Program-made: the position numbers and the translations under genes | Origin: CAZJBS01 sp964544475 | GTDB taxonomy: Bacteria > CLD3 > SB21 | Assembly: GCA_964544475.1 (NCBI GenBank) | Contig: CAZJBS010000008.1 | Span: forward strand, 1-64,000 | Direction: 5' to 3' | DNA length: 64,000 nucleotides | Part shown: piece after piece, positions 14,324 through 24,115 of the stretch | Layout: each line of letters begins with the position of its first letter | How positions within the stretch are numbered: position 1 is the stretch's first letter | Notes under the pieces: model-generated | What the model saw: the letters and a program-made list of their open reading frames with translations, nothing else | The model's database searches: none | Told to the model about the DNA's origin: nothing

Positions 14324-14461
14324 GAGTGGGCTCTGCATCATAAAAAAAATGTAAGGATATCGAAGATTGGCCTGAATTCGGCAACTCAAGCAAGCAAGAG
14401 GCAGAAATCCGTTTTCAGGCGCCTGTCGTGACAAAGGCCGAAATGAAAGAGTGATATTGAT

Positions 14462-14492
14462 TTGATGGTTTGTGGATTTCTTGTATATATTG
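14462..14492 (+). promoter_or_regulatory. Promoter of the HD-domain gene
   Basis: TTGATG (14462-14467), 18 nt, TATATTG (14486-14492), about 35 nt upstream of the ATG at 14527. Confidence 0.55.
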
Positions 14493-14526
14493 TCGAAATG
14501 ATGAATTATTTGATGGCACAAGCCTG

Positions 14527-15204
14527 ATGAACAAAGAAAACCTCATTACCGATGCCGCCGTATTTGTCCGGACCAGCATGACTGACGAAGGTTCGCACGA
14601 CTGGTTCCATATCGAGCGGGTTTGGAAGATGTCAAGACATCTTGCGCAGGCCGAGGGTGGTGATCCTTTGATCATCGAATTGGCGGCGCTGTTGCACGAT
14701 CTGGATGATTGGAAAATCCGTCCGGAGAATGACAGCGTTTCCAAAGCCCGGGCCTGGATGGTCTCGGAATGCATGGAAAAATCGACCATTGACCATGTCC
14801 AGGAAATTATCGAGGACTTGTCATTTAAGGGGGCGGGCGTACCGACGCCGATGAAATCATTGGAAGGAAAGATAGTCCAGGACGCCGACCGTCTGGACGC
14901 GATGGGTGCCATTGGTATTGCGAGAGCGTTTGCGTATGGCGGCTCCAGGCATCGCGCGCTGCACGATCCCGCTCAGGCGCCCACGGCCCACTCCAGTTTT
15001 GCACAATACAAACAAAACGCCGGGCCGACACTCAATCATTTCTATGAAAAGTTGTTCTTGTTGAGGGACTTGATGAATACAGCCACGGCGCGTGCCATTG
15101 CCGATTCACGGCATACGTTTATGCAAACTTACGTGAGCCGCTTCCTGTCCGAATGGGACGCGGCGGACATTTCGGAGATTCATGACCAGGAGGAGAATCC
15201 ATGA
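14527..15204 (+). CDS. HD-domain phosphohydrolase (YedJ/YpgQ-like)
   Basis: A 225-residue protein with the HD-superfamily metal ligands: His in HDWFHIERV, the HD pair in LAALLHDLDDWK, and a later Asp in VQDADRLDAMGAIGIARAF. This pattern matches the YedJ/YpgQ group, metal-dependent hydrolases for which nucleotide phosphohydrolase activity has been reported. The exact substrate here is unknown. The start at 14527 lacks a strong Shine-Dalgarno, but it is the first plausible ATG after the promoter. The stop overlaps the next start as ATGA, so the two genes are coupled. Confidence 0.85.
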   Translation: MNKENLITDAAVFVRTSMTDEGSHDWFHIERVWKMSRHLAQAEGGDPLIIELAALLHDLDDWKIRPENDSVSKARAWMVSECMEKSTIDHVQEIIEDLSFKGAGVPTPMKSLEGKIVQDADRLDAMGAIGIARAFAYGGSRHRALHDPAQAPTAHSSFAQYKQNAGPTLNHFYEKLFLLRDLMNTATARAIADSRHTFMQTYVSRFLSEWDAADISEIHDQEENP

Positions 15205-15530
15205 AAAAAAAGAAAACCGCTTCCAAGCTCCCGACTCACTTCTCGAAATTTATGAAACAATACCCGGGCGTGGGCCATTTGTACAGCGAATTATCCGATG
15301 CGTGCAAACACGCCGGTCCTCTGGACGCGAAAACAGCCGCCTTGGTCAAATTGGGGCTGGCGGTCGGCATGAAGCAGGAAGGCGCCGTGCATTCTCATAC
15401 ACGGAAGAGCCTGGAGGCCGGCGCGTCCGCCAACGAAATTCGCCATACGGTCGTGCTGGCCCTGACCACCATCGGTTTCCCGTCGATGATGGCGGCCATG
15501 AGTTGGGTCAATGACATTCTGGAAGCGTGA
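15201..15530 (+). CDS. Carboxymuconolactone decarboxylase (AhpD-like) family protein
   Basis: A 109-residue protein with a strong ribosome binding site (AGGAGG). The family core is visible as LDAKTAALVKLGLAVGMKQEGAVHSHTRKSLEAGAS followed by NEIRHTVVLALTTIGFPSMMAA. Many members carry a redox-active CxxC pair. Here the matching segment is EGAVHSHT, with no cysteines, so it belongs to the non-thiol branch and is probably not a peroxiredoxin reductant. It is coupled to the HD gene. Confidence 0.85.
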   Translation: MKKKKTASKLPTHFSKFMKQYPGVGHLYSELSDACKHAGPLDAKTAALVKLGLAVGMKQEGAVHSHTRKSLEAGASANEIRHTVVLALTTIGFPSMMAAMSWVNDILEA

Positions 15531-15558
15531 CGATTCCACCTTGTCATCCAAGCGACGG

Positions 15559-16422
15559 ATGCCCACTGTACTCGGCTCACGCACTCGATATCGTCCGAAC
15601 CTGCCGGTTTGGCTGGTTGTGATTGTTTTGGCGTTTCCGGCATGTTCCACGAGGGTCCCGCCGGTGACATCTCAATTTCGCATGGACATTGGGTTGACCG
15701 ATCCTTCCCGCAGTTTCAAGCTCCGGCTTGTACTGGTGCCCGACGCATCGGACCTTGGCCGGGGGTTGCTCTTTGTCGAACGGTCGGCATCTTTTCCTGC
15801 GATTCTCGAGTACCGGGAAAAAGACGTACTGCGTCGGTCCTTGGCGGATTCCGTGATTGTATCGGCCGATGATTTTGAAACACTCATCGCGGAAGTCCGG
15901 AATACCAGGCGCCCGGTTGAGGCACACGGATCGCTGACGATTCGCCTCGTCGCCTACGACTCGCTTTGGAACCACGACGTGATCCTGCACGAAGACCCTG
16001 CACATCCAGGCAAACTGGCCGATCGGATTCTTGACCTATTCGAGGTATCGTTTCCTCCGCTGGGATGGATGCCGGCACAGATCCTTCTTCGCCGAACAGA
16101 TCGGACCGGCCCGGAGGTCGCCGAACATGCCGTAATTTTGTCGGTTTCCGAAGACTCTACATTCGTCGAGCGCGATGGATTGCGAAACCCATTGGATCAT
16201 CGATCCGCGCTTGATGTGTGGCGCGCCATCGAAACCAATAATGGCTGGCATCTGCCTGACGACACGACCTACGCAAAATCCTATCCTCAGATGTATTTGG
16301 TCGATTTGCACCGTGGCTCTGAATCCACGTCATGGCGCGTGTTCGCACCGTCCCGTCTTGTCGACAAGCGGTATTATCAGATCGTCACCGCCGTCGAAAC
16401 GGCAGGGGAAGTGACACCATGA
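15559..16422 (+). CDS. Putative exported/lipoprotein of unknown function
   Basis: A 287-residue protein when started at ATG 15559. A start at 15511 would overlap the preceding gene. The hydrophobic stretch LPVWLVVIVLAFPACST could be a signal peptide with a weak lipobox (FPAC). The rest is soluble, with alternating strands and two related-looking segments (SFKLRLVLVPDAS and LTIRLVAYDS). No family recognised. Its TGA overlaps the ATG of the metalloprotease gene (ATGA), so the two are likely to work together. Confidence 0.6.
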   Translation: MPTVLGSRTRYRPNLPVWLVVIVLAFPACSTRVPPVTSQFRMDIGLTDPSRSFKLRLVLVPDASDLGRGLLFVERSASFPAILEYREKDVLRRSLADSVIVSADDFETLIAEVRNTRRPVEAHGSLTIRLVAYDSLWNHDVILHEDPAHPGKLADRILDLFEVSFPPLGWMPAQILLRRTDRTGPEVAEHAVILSVSEDSTFVERDGLRNPLDHRSALDVWRAIETNNGWHLPDDTTYAKSYPQMYLVDLHRGSESTSWRVFAPSRLVDKRYYQIVTAVETAGEVTP

Positions 16423-18599
16423 ATTCGTGGCGTCAGGTTTCGGCTTTATCGTGGGTCCTGCTTGGATTGCACATCGCCGTGACGGGATTTTTGTTATCCG
16501 TTCCGCTGTTCCAGGATTTTGATTATGAATTCAATGAAGTCCTCGCTGCGTTGTCCGTTCTGACGTCCGCCATCTGGTCGATTCACGTCGTCAGGAGCGC
16601 CGGCGAAGACCACGTGTCCCTGTGGATGATTCTGAAATGGCCACTGGTCGTTCTGACTATTACCGTGTCGGCAATGGTTCTGTGGACACTCGTGGCCCGC
16701 GGTTGTTGTATCGAAAGGGGATTGTATTTTTTCCTTCTCCTGCCGCTGGTTGGCGTTCTGATCGGTTCCGGTCTTGGACGGTTACTGGTGACATTAAGCC
16801 ATCGATTCGCTTTTTGGATGTTGGCTGCGGTTATTGGTTTGTCGTTGTGCTATCAGTTGTGGATCGTGTATCGCGACGTACCGATTTTTGTGTATAGCGT
16901 GTTTTGGGGCTATTTTGCCGGGCCGGTTTATGATGAGCATATTCCCATTTCGCCGACGTTGGTGACCCATCGGGCGCTGGCAGTCATCTGGGCCGTTTCT
17001 TTATGGAGCCTTTCGGCGTGGATCATCGGGCGGAGAGCCGGCAAAACGTCAGCCGTGGTGAGTACCATTCTTGGCGCCGGGTTGCTTTGCATAATCGCCG
17101 CTCAATGGTTTCGGAGTGACCTGGGTTTTGACATATCGTATGCTTCCTTGGAAAAGACGCTTTCCTCGCGCCATCAAACGAAACACGTGGATGTTTTCTT
17201 TGACCCTTTGCTGGACGACAGAAGCGTGGAGTTGGTGGCGGCAAAGTCCGAATTTTTCTACCAGGGTATCTCCCGGACCCTCGAATTGAAATCCCCGACG
17301 CGCATCAAAGTTTTCGTCTATCGGGATTCGAATCAAAAGAAGAGCATGTTGGGCGCCGGCCCGACCAACTTTGCCAAAGTGTGGCGGAGTGAAATTCACA
17401 TCAACGCCGACGATGCCCCGGACGTCATGGCGCATGAAATCGTACATGTGATGGCCTCTGAATTCGGGCATCCGCTCTACAGCACACTCCGGCTTGGGTT
17501 TCTCGAAGGGCTTGCCGTGGCTTTGGACTGGAGCGATCCCACCTTCACGCCGCACCAATGGGCGGCCATATTGGAGAGAATCCATCGGCTGCCGGATGTG
17601 GCCGGGTTGATTGATGGTTCATCTTTTTTTTCCGGTGGGTCACGGCTCAGCTACACAGTGTCCGGCTCGTTTGTCAGGTATGTTCTGGACAACTACGGCG
17701 CCGAAAAGCTCAAGCGGATTTACCACCATGAGCGCATCGATGAGGTGTACGGAATGACCGGGGACAAGTTGATAACCGGATGGAAAGAATTTCTGGCATC
17801 GGTGCCGGTGGACAGTGGGGATCTGGCATTCGCATCGATTCTGATGGAGCCGGGAATTTTCGGCCGCAAATGTGTGCACCAGATGGCCGATCTGCACGAA
17901 GAAGCCCGTGTTGCGATTCGACGGGAAGAGTATCAGAACGGCCTGCAAATCTATGATCGCATTCTGTCCATCGACCGTACGAACAGCCGGGCGCTGTTGT
18001 CGAAAGCGAGGCTGATGATGGTCAGCGGGATGGCTTCTGGCAGCGTCGCTCTGCTGGACTCGATCCGGCCCCAGCTGGCGTACACGTCCAGGGCGACGGC
18101 GGAACTTTTGCGCGGTGATGCATGGGTGCTGGCCGGGCGTCAGGACTCGGCGACCTACGTTTATTCGCTGGCCGAAGAGCATTACCGAAGGTTGCCGGCC
18201 ATCTACATGTCGGCCCGGGGAAGATTGGATTGGTTGGCCGGTGCGGATGGACGGAAAGTGGTAGAGCGGATAATCCTGGCCGCTCTTCAGGACAGCCTGC
18301 CCGACGTCGGATTGGATTCCAATGCGTATTGGCGGCTGCGCGTCGGCAGGTGGTTGGCCGTCCACGGAGATTTCCGGGCGCCGCTGTCATATCTGAACAC
18401 CGAGGTGGGGGATCCGATGATAGACCGGATCCGACTGATCACGCTGGGTGAATGTCTGGTCTATGCCGGGGATTGGGATGCCGCCCTTTCCGTGTACGAC
18501 GCGGCGTTGGCCAAATCATCGCGGGAAAACGAACAGCTTGATCTTATGCGTGAAATCAGTTTCATTACGTGGATAAAAGGTCGCCCCGAAATTCGCTGA
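16419..18599 (+). CDS. Membrane gluzincin metallopeptidase with C-terminal TPR-like region
   Basis: A 726-residue protein. Residues about 8-245 form roughly eight membrane helices. A soluble peptidase MA-like domain follows, with HEIVH at residues 339-343 (the HExxH zinc motif) and Glu363 in LGFLEGLAVALDW as the likely third ligand. The C-terminal 200 residues are helical repeats of TPR type (RREEYQNGLQIYDRILSIDR; GDWDAALSVYDAAL). The protease domain probably faces the periplasm. It starts inside the stop of the preceding lipoprotein-like gene. The substrate is unknown. Other large membrane-plus-protease proteins of this general shape exist in FCB bacteria. Confidence 0.78.
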   Translation: MNSWRQVSALSWVLLGLHIAVTGFLLSVPLFQDFDYEFNEVLAALSVLTSAIWSIHVVRSAGEDHVSLWMILKWPLVVLTITVSAMVLWTLVARGCCIERGLYFFLLLPLVGVLIGSGLGRLLVTLSHRFAFWMLAAVIGLSLCYQLWIVYRDVPIFVYSVFWGYFAGPVYDEHIPISPTLVTHRALAVIWAVSLWSLSAWIIGRRAGKTSAVVSTILGAGLLCIIAAQWFRSDLGFDISYASLEKTLSSRHQTKHVDVFFDPLLDDRSVELVAAKSEFFYQGISRTLELKSPTRIKVFVYRDSNQKKSMLGAGPTNFAKVWRSEIHINADDAPDVMAHEIVHVMASEFGHPLYSTLRLGFLEGLAVALDWSDPTFTPHQWAAILERIHRLPDVAGLIDGSSFFSGGSRLSYTVSGSFVRYVLDNYGAEKLKRIYHHERIDEVYGMTGDKLITGWKEFLASVPVDSGDLAFASILMEPGIFGRKCVHQMADLHEEARVAIRREEYQNGLQIYDRILSIDRTNSRALLSKARLMMVSGMASGSVALLDSIRPQLAYTSRATAELLRGDAWVLAGRQDSATYVYSLAEEHYRRLPAIYMSARGRLDWLAGADGRKVVERIILAALQDSLPDVGLDSNAYWRLRVGRWLAVHGDFRAPLSYLNTEVGDPMIDRIRLITLGECLVYAGDWDAALSVYDAALAKSSRENEQLDLMREISFITWIKGRPEIR

Positions 18600-18640
18600 G
18601 GCGTTCAGATTTCACGAACCATGGCATCTGGAAAAAGCAC

Positions 18641-21238
18641 ATGATACGTTGGGTCTTTGTGTGGTTGAGTCTGTCAGGACTATGGCTTTCGTCTTTCGCG
18701 TCCGACTCGAATCCTGGTTCGATGAGGGTGGCTTTTGCCGACACCATGAACGGGTGGGCCGCCGGTAGTTTTCGAACGGGCGGACTGGCCAGAGATAGCG
18801 CCAAAGTGGATGGCCGAAAGCCGCTGTACCGTACCATGATTCTTAAGACGACCGATGGCGGTTCACGGTGGACATTGCAAACGGTGATTCAAACAGGCGA
18901 CGAAGCCATTCGCGTGGTGGATATGCATGTGACCGATGCGCATCATGCGTCTATCGTGATCAATCAACCGGACATGGACCGGAATTTTTTTCTTCGCACG
19001 GTCAACGGCAAGGACTGGGCCGCTTTCCCTTTGGGCGTTGATGCGACTCCAAAAAAGTTGTTCTTCCTGGACGCCGCGAACGGTTTCCTCATGGTCAATG
19101 AATTTGTTTCGGAAGACCGCCTTTACAAAACGACGGACGCAGGCAGGTCCTGGCATGAATTCCCCATCGGCATTTCAGGACTATTTCATGACATGGCCTT
19201 TGTGAATGGCACGGGCTATGTGTTGGCAAACCTGAACGCCTCCTCAACAAAGGTAACCTTACTCAAGAGCCAAGATGGCGGCAATCTCTGGTTCGTGGCC
19301 CAGGAATTCACGGCAGAGGATGGGCATCAAATGGCCGGTCGCCGTTTGGTGGCCGGTGGATCGGATGTGTCGGTTATGCTGGATGACTGGGAAATGGCGT
19401 CGGAAGAGTGGCCGCAAACGCTCGTAGTGCATTCGGACGACGGCTTTTCATCGCATACGTTGTCCCGTGTGACGTATGACACCGAAAAGAAATCGCCATT
19501 CACATTCCTGAGAACCTACGCCTACAACGGCCGGATGCTGGTGGGCGTGGATGCGGGCACGGATATTCCGCCGATCAGCCAGGTGATTGTTTCGTCCGAC
19601 CACGGCCGGACATGGTATCGCTCCGGAACGTGGCCGTCTTCATTGACGGCTCTGATTGACAATCACGGAGGACGTTTGGTGGCGTCGACCGGCGAAGGCG
19701 AACTGGTTCTTTCTTTGAATGGCGGTGCGTCGTGGGTTCGTTGTGAAATCGATTTTCGAAATACTTTTCTGAAGCCGGATACGGATCGTCTAAGATACTC
19801 GTCATCGCCCATTTCATTTGCCGACGAAATGGACGCCGAAGACATTGAACGGGATACGACGTACGCCAGCCGGTGGGAGAGTGAAGCCGATTCGTTGCTG
19901 GCTGTGCAGGCAACCAGCCGGCTCGACCCGAACCGGTATCGCCCGAGAGCGAATGCGGCCTTTTCGGTAGGCATTGATTCCATTGCGACGACAAAAATCG
20001 TTTTTCACAAACGCATCCGCCGCGGAGCCAAGCACCAAATGATCGATCTCATCCGTGAAGAAAACCAGATTGGTGAAATCCGGATACGAAAATACAAGAC
20101 GATTCGTCTGGCCGGATCGGCGGTTGCGACGGGCCATCGCCGGGCGGTCCGTTACAGCTGGTCTTCGAGCATCAATGGGGACTTAAGTGATCAAGCGGCC
20201 TTTACGACGACGCCCCGCCAGTTGTATCCGGGCACGCACTATATTTTCTTCAAAGCAATGGATGATCAGGGCGTGTGGTCCGAGCCGGTGGTCGCGAAAG
20301 TCATCGTGGAGGATTTTCCAAAATACAGGTTTCCTTTCGACGGGGCATGGACCGTCGGCGGCGGCGGAAGCTACTACAATCAGGGACGCCATGTACGCGG
20401 AATCCGCTACGCCCTGGATTTGAATTATGCCGAAGGACAGGAGGGTGGGGACAGCGATTATGGAATTCCGGTTCGCGCATCGACGGACGGCACTATTTCA
20501 TTTGCCGGTTACGTCAAAGGCTACGGCCGAACGGTCAAAGTCGACTACATGTTCGGCGGTCACAAATACACGACTTTGACCACACACCTGGCGACCATCT
20601 CCGTCGAAGTCGGTGAAAAAGTGAAACAGGGCCAGGAGATCGGCACATGTGGATCGACCGGACGTTCAAGCGCACCGCACGTGCATTGGGAATTGCGAGT
20701 GGATGACGTATGCGCCGAGCCCGAACCCGTGTTTGAAAACGATTCCACGGTGGTCCAGATGCTCCGAAACGGAGCACTATTTGTGTCCGACAACCGGTAC
20801 CAGCCGGATCATATCATTGTCGTTGATGAGCCGGCGCTTGACAACACGTGGTTTGAATATCGCGGTTACAACCACAGCTACCGGTGGACCAACGTGACGA
20901 AGAATACGAAAACCGTTGAATGCGTATGGCGCCCGCAGATCAAACGATCCGGCTTGTACAAAGTCCAGGTTCACATTCCGAAGAAATTTGCCACAGCGCT
21001 GGCCACGTATCGGATTCATTCCAAACGCGGGGTTGTTGAGGTAAAAGTTAATCAGAATAAATTCACCGATGAATGGGTTACATTGGGAACATATGAATTG
21101 GACGCGTTCGACGATGTGCGCGTGATTACCGACAATGCCACAGGGCAGGTGCGGAAGACCATCGCCCTTGACGCCGTCCGGTTTATCGGTATGTGGAACG
21201 AACATCCGGAGGTTGGCCTTGAGTCGACGCCGAAATAA
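18641..21238 (+). CDS. Exported BNR-repeat protein with M23 peptidase and golvesin-type C-terminal domain
   Basis: An 865-residue protein with signal peptide IRWVFVWLSLSGLWLSSFAS. Residues about 25-420 carry BNR/YCF48-like beta-propeller motifs (KTTDGGSRWTLQT, KTTDAGRSWHEF, SSDHGRTWYRSG). An M23/LytM peptidase domain follows, with zinc ligands His584 and Asp593 (RHVRGIRYALDL) and the HVH pair at 680-682. The last 130 residues (NTWFEYRGYNHSYRWT to IALDAVRFIG) match golvesin/Xly carbohydrate-binding domains. A peptidoglycan-active enzyme with a binding platform is likely. The complete metal site argues for an active enzyme rather than an adaptor. Starts at 18641 after a weak ribosome binding site. 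Confidence 0.82.
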   Translation: MIRWVFVWLSLSGLWLSSFASDSNPGSMRVAFADTMNGWAAGSFRTGGLARDSAKVDGRKPLYRTMILKTTDGGSRWTLQTVIQTGDEAIRVVDMHVTDAHHASIVINQPDMDRNFFLRTVNGKDWAAFPLGVDATPKKLFFLDAANGFLMVNEFVSEDRLYKTTDAGRSWHEFPIGISGLFHDMAFVNGTGYVLANLNASSTKVTLLKSQDGGNLWFVAQEFTAEDGHQMAGRRLVAGGSDVSVMLDDWEMASEEWPQTLVVHSDDGFSSHTLSRVTYDTEKKSPFTFLRTYAYNGRMLVGVDAGTDIPPISQVIVSSDHGRTWYRSGTWPSSLTALIDNHGGRLVASTGEGELVLSLNGGASWVRCEIDFRNTFLKPDTDRLRYSSSPISFADEMDAEDIERDTTYASRWESEADSLLAVQATSRLDPNRYRPRANAAFSVGIDSIATTKIVFHKRIRRGAKHQMIDLIREENQIGEIRIRKYKTIRLAGSAVATGHRRAVRYSWSSSINGDLSDQAAFTTTPRQLYPGTHYIFFKAMDDQGVWSEPVVAKVIVEDFPKYRFPFDGAWTVGGGGSYYNQGRHVRGIRYALDLNYAEGQEGGDSDYGIPVRASTDGTISFAGYVKGYGRTVKVDYMFGGHKYTTLTTHLATISVEVGEKVKQGQEIGTCGSTGRSSAPHVHWELRVDDVCAEPEPVFENDSTVVQMLRNGALFVSDNRYQPDHIIVVDEPALDNTWFEYRGYNHSYRWTNVTKNTKTVECVWRPQIKRSGLYKVQVHIPKKFATALATYRIHSKRGVVEVKVNQNKFTDEWVTLGTYELDAFDDVRVITDNATGQVRKTIALDAVRFIGMWNEHPEVGLESTPK

Positions 21239-21252
21239 TCAAAGGAGAGTCT

Positions 21253-22983
21253 ATGTCCAGATTTCATAAGGCGTGGCAACGATGGACCGCCGTCGGTGTG
21301 TTTATTTTTGTAGGCACGGCTGCCGGCGCCTGGCTGAACGATCAGGATTACTACCAGGAAGTCCGGCGGGGGATGCGTTTGTTTGGAGATGTCTACAAGA
21401 ATCTTACGGAGAAATACGTCGAGGAGATCACGCCCCACGACGTATTGCGATCGGGCATCGACGGGATGCTTTCATCATTGGATCCTTATACGGCCTACTA
21501 CGAGGACGAAGAAAGCAGCGATCTGGATGTGATCATGATGGGCAAGTACGGCGGCGTCGGCATCTCGGTTGGCATCAAGAACGGGTACATCACCGTCATA
21601 TCAACCATGGATCACTCACCCGGTCAACGAGCCGGTATTCTGCCAGGCGATCGTATCATGGCCGTGGATGGTCTGACGTCCAAACAACTCAAGCTGAAGG
21701 AGATGTCGTACTATGTCAAAGGCGAACCCGGTACCAAACTTCGCTTGACCATCCAACGCGAAGGTGAGCCTCATCCGTTTGACGTGGAACTGGTGCGTGA
21801 AATGATTGCGGTTGAAAATATTGCATTTTCCGGCCTGTTGGATCCGCAGGTGGGCTACATCAAACTCACAAAATTTTCCAAGACAGCTCCGGCGGATTTC
21901 CTGAGCGCCGTCCGAAGCCTCAAGTCGCTGGGCATGAAAGCGCTGGTCCTGGATTTGAGGGGAAACCCGGGTGGGTTGCTTGATGCGGCCATTGAAATCA
22001 CGAACCATTTTGTGAAAAAGGGGCAGTTAATCACTTACACGAAAGGCCGGGCTCCGGAGGCCACCCGCTACTACACGGCGGAGAGTGACCCGTTGTTTCC
22101 GGATCTGCCTCTGGTCGTTCTGGTGGACAAAGGCAGCGCCAGCGCTTCTGAAATTGTCAGCGGCGCCCTGCAGGATTTGGACCGGGCCGTGATTATCGGC
22201 TCAACAACCTTCGGTAAAGGCCTCGTACAAACGCTGTATCCGCTCAGCGATCGCGACGCCGTAATGAAAATCACCACGGCAAAATACTTCACTCCGAGCG
22301 GCCGGTGTATTCAGAAGGAAGTGTACAAAGGCGGTTATCATCGTCATGTTCCGGCTGATGACGAGGAGGCGTTGACGGATGACACGTTCGGGTTGGGAGA
22401 CACGATGGAGACGGAACCCGTCCGTCTGTCCGACACGGTAAAAGTCACGTTCAAAACCAACGGGGGACGCATCGTTTACGCGAATGGCGGCATCACGCCG
22501 GACGTTGTCGTACCGGACAATTCGGCGCCGTTGTATTTTTCAGAGATACTGAAGAGCGGTCTCATCTTCGACTACGCCACATCCTACATGGCAAGCCACA
22601 AACAGGAGGATTCGGTTTTCTCAGTCACCGACTCCGTCCTGGTTGACTTCCGGCAGTATTTGCAGAAGCGTCATTTCACATACCGCAGTGCCGTGGACAA
22701 AGAACTGGAGCAGGCCGGGATCTATGCCCAAAAATCCGGCTACAGCCGGGCTTTTGTCGATGCCATCCGGAACCTCCGAAACGATCTTGCGTCGGAAAGG
22801 GAGCACGACTTCCTGACCAGTCGTGAATTCATCCGCACAACCCTGGAGCAGGAAATTGTATCGCGTTATCATGGGAATCGATCGCGACTGATTGCCATGC
22901 TGCGCCAGGATGCCGCCTATGCCGAAGCGCTGAAAGTGCTGCAGGACCGGGAGCGCTACAAAGTCATTCTGGCCGGTCGCTGA
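21253..22983 (+). CDS. C-terminal processing protease (S41, CtpA/Prc type)
   Basis: A 576-residue protein with a single N-terminal helix (TAVGVFIFVGTAAGAWL), a PDZ domain (GKYGGVGISVGIKNGYITV to PGDRIMAVDG), and an S41 domain with the catalytic Ser motif GSASASE and the catalytic Lys in TFGKGLVQT. Tail-specific proteases trim or degrade envelope proteins in the periplasm. A helical extension of about 170 residues follows the protease core. AAAGGAG lies 7 nt before the ATG, and the gene is 14 nt after the M23 protein gene, so peptidoglycan hydrolase and protease may be co-expressed. Confidence 0.92.
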   Translation: MSRFHKAWQRWTAVGVFIFVGTAAGAWLNDQDYYQEVRRGMRLFGDVYKNLTEKYVEEITPHDVLRSGIDGMLSSLDPYTAYYEDEESSDLDVIMMGKYGGVGISVGIKNGYITVISTMDHSPGQRAGILPGDRIMAVDGLTSKQLKLKEMSYYVKGEPGTKLRLTIQREGEPHPFDVELVREMIAVENIAFSGLLDPQVGYIKLTKFSKTAPADFLSAVRSLKSLGMKALVLDLRGNPGGLLDAAIEITNHFVKKGQLITYTKGRAPEATRYYTAESDPLFPDLPLVVLVDKGSASASEIVSGALQDLDRAVIIGSTTFGKGLVQTLYPLSDRDAVMKITTAKYFTPSGRCIQKEVYKGGYHRHVPADDEEALTDDTFGLGDTMETEPVRLSDTVKVTFKTNGGRIVYANGGITPDVVVPDNSAPLYFSEILKSGLIFDYATSYMASHKQEDSVFSVTDSVLVDFRQYLQKRHFTYRSAVDKELEQAGIYAQKSGYSRAFVDAIRNLRNDLASEREHDFLTSREFIRTTLEQEIVSRYHGNRSRLIAMLRQDAAYAEALKVLQDRERYKVILAGR

Positions 22984-22990
22984 GAAGTTC

Positions 22991-23827
22991 ATGGAAGCGG
23001 CCATTCTTTATTATGTAGGAATCGGATTTGCGGCGGGTGTTGTGGGATCCATGTTGGGATTGGGTGGTGGCATCATCATCGTGCCGGCCCTGACCATTCT
23101 TTTGGATATCAATGTCAAGTCAGCTATCGCGGCCAGTCTGATCAGTCTGGTGGCCACGTCGGTGATGGCCGTGTCGGTTTATGCCCGACAGGGTCTGGTC
23201 AATTACAAATTGGGAATGGCCTTTGAAACCATGACGATTATCGGCTCATTCGTGGGAAGCTGGACGGCCATCTACATTGATGAAAGATGGCTGTTGTATT
23301 GTTTCGGCCTGCTTTTGATCAGCGCAGGAGGGACCATGCTCCATCGGGCCTGGGGTGGATCGCGTCCTTCGGCGGGTGGCCGTGCGATCTCATCCGCTCG
23401 AAGCCCTTGGATGGGCGAGTATGTCGATGCCGGAGGACAAATCGTTTCGTACGAAGTGCGGCATGCCATGCCGGGAACGTTGCTGTCGATTGTGGCCGGA
23501 TGGATATCGGGATTGCTCGGCGTCGGCGGCGGTGTGGTCAAAGTGCCGATCATGACATCGATTTGCGGTCTGCCCATGCGTGTGGCCACCGCGACCAGCT
23601 CCTTCATGATCGCGTTCACCGGTCTGGCCGGTGCGCTGGTCTATTTCATGTATGGGCACGTGGATGTGACGATGACCTCTGCGCTCGCCATCGGCGTGGT
23701 CGCCGGTGCCATGACTGGATCCTGGCAGGCGTTACGGATGTCATCGAAGTATTTGACACTCGTCTTTGTTGTGGTGCTGGCCGTCACCGCCGTTCGTCTG
23801 ATGATCAAAGCCTGGAACATGCCGTGA
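22991..23827 (+). CDS. TauE/SafE family membrane exporter
   Basis: A 278-residue protein with about eight membrane helices arranged as two repeats, each opening with a glycine-rich segment (GVVGSMLGLGGGIIIVPALTILL; ISGLLGVGGGVVKVPIM), the hallmark of TauE/SafE. Family members export sulfite, sulfoacetate or other small anions; the substrate cannot be told from sequence. The stop overlaps the GTG of the next gene, a DUF1634-type protein, which is a frequent partner. Confidence 0.9.
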   Translation: MEAAILYYVGIGFAAGVVGSMLGLGGGIIIVPALTILLDINVKSAIAASLISLVATSVMAVSVYARQGLVNYKLGMAFETMTIIGSFVGSWTAIYIDERWLLYCFGLLLISAGGTMLHRAWGGSRPSAGGRAISSARSPWMGEYVDAGGQIVSYEVRHAMPGTLLSIVAGWISGLLGVGGGVVKVPIMTSICGLPMRVATATSSFMIAFTGLAGALVYFMYGHVDVTMTSALAIGVVAGAMTGSWQALRMSSKYLTLVFVVVLAVTAVRLMIKAWNMP

Positions 23828-24105
23828 AAACAGATGATAGAATCTATCCCTTGATCATGCGTCTGGGAGGACTGGCTTCGATGGTGATTCTGATGGTTGG
23901 GCTCGCGGCTGGAATGGCCGGTCGTGTTTGGCACATGCCTTTGCTGTCTTTTGGACTTGGATTGCTTTTGTTTTTGCCTATATTGGGTTTGATATGGCTT
24001 ATCATTCAGTACCTCGTCCGACGGCAAGTCGGTCTCGCATCGCTCGCCGGCCTGCTGATTGTTCTCGTGATTGGTGTAACGTGGCTGTTGCACATAACCA
24101 AATAG
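23824..24105 (+). CDS. DUF1634-like small membrane protein
   Basis: A 93-residue protein with three hydrophobic helices (MVILMVGLAAGMAG; LLSFGLGLLLFLPILGLIWLIIQYL; LASLAGLLIVLVIGVTWLL). GTG at 23824 overlaps the TGA of the TauE gene (GTGA), so it is translated by coupling. DUF1634 proteins are typically encoded directly after TauE/SafE genes and probably form part of the same transporter. The longer frame opening at 23287 runs antiparallel to codon usage inside tauE and is not the gene. Confidence 0.72.
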   Translation: MKTDDRIYPLIMRLGGLASMVILMVGLAAGMAGRVWHMPLLSFGLGLLLFLPILGLIWLIIQYLVRRQVGLASLAGLLIVLVIGVTWLLHITK

Positions 24106-24115
24106 AAAGATACGA

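Noticed and set aside
23287..24105. 272-codon frame covering part of the TauE gene
   Set aside because: It overlaps a clear TauE/SafE gene; only the part from the GTG at 23824 is protein-like (three membrane helices).
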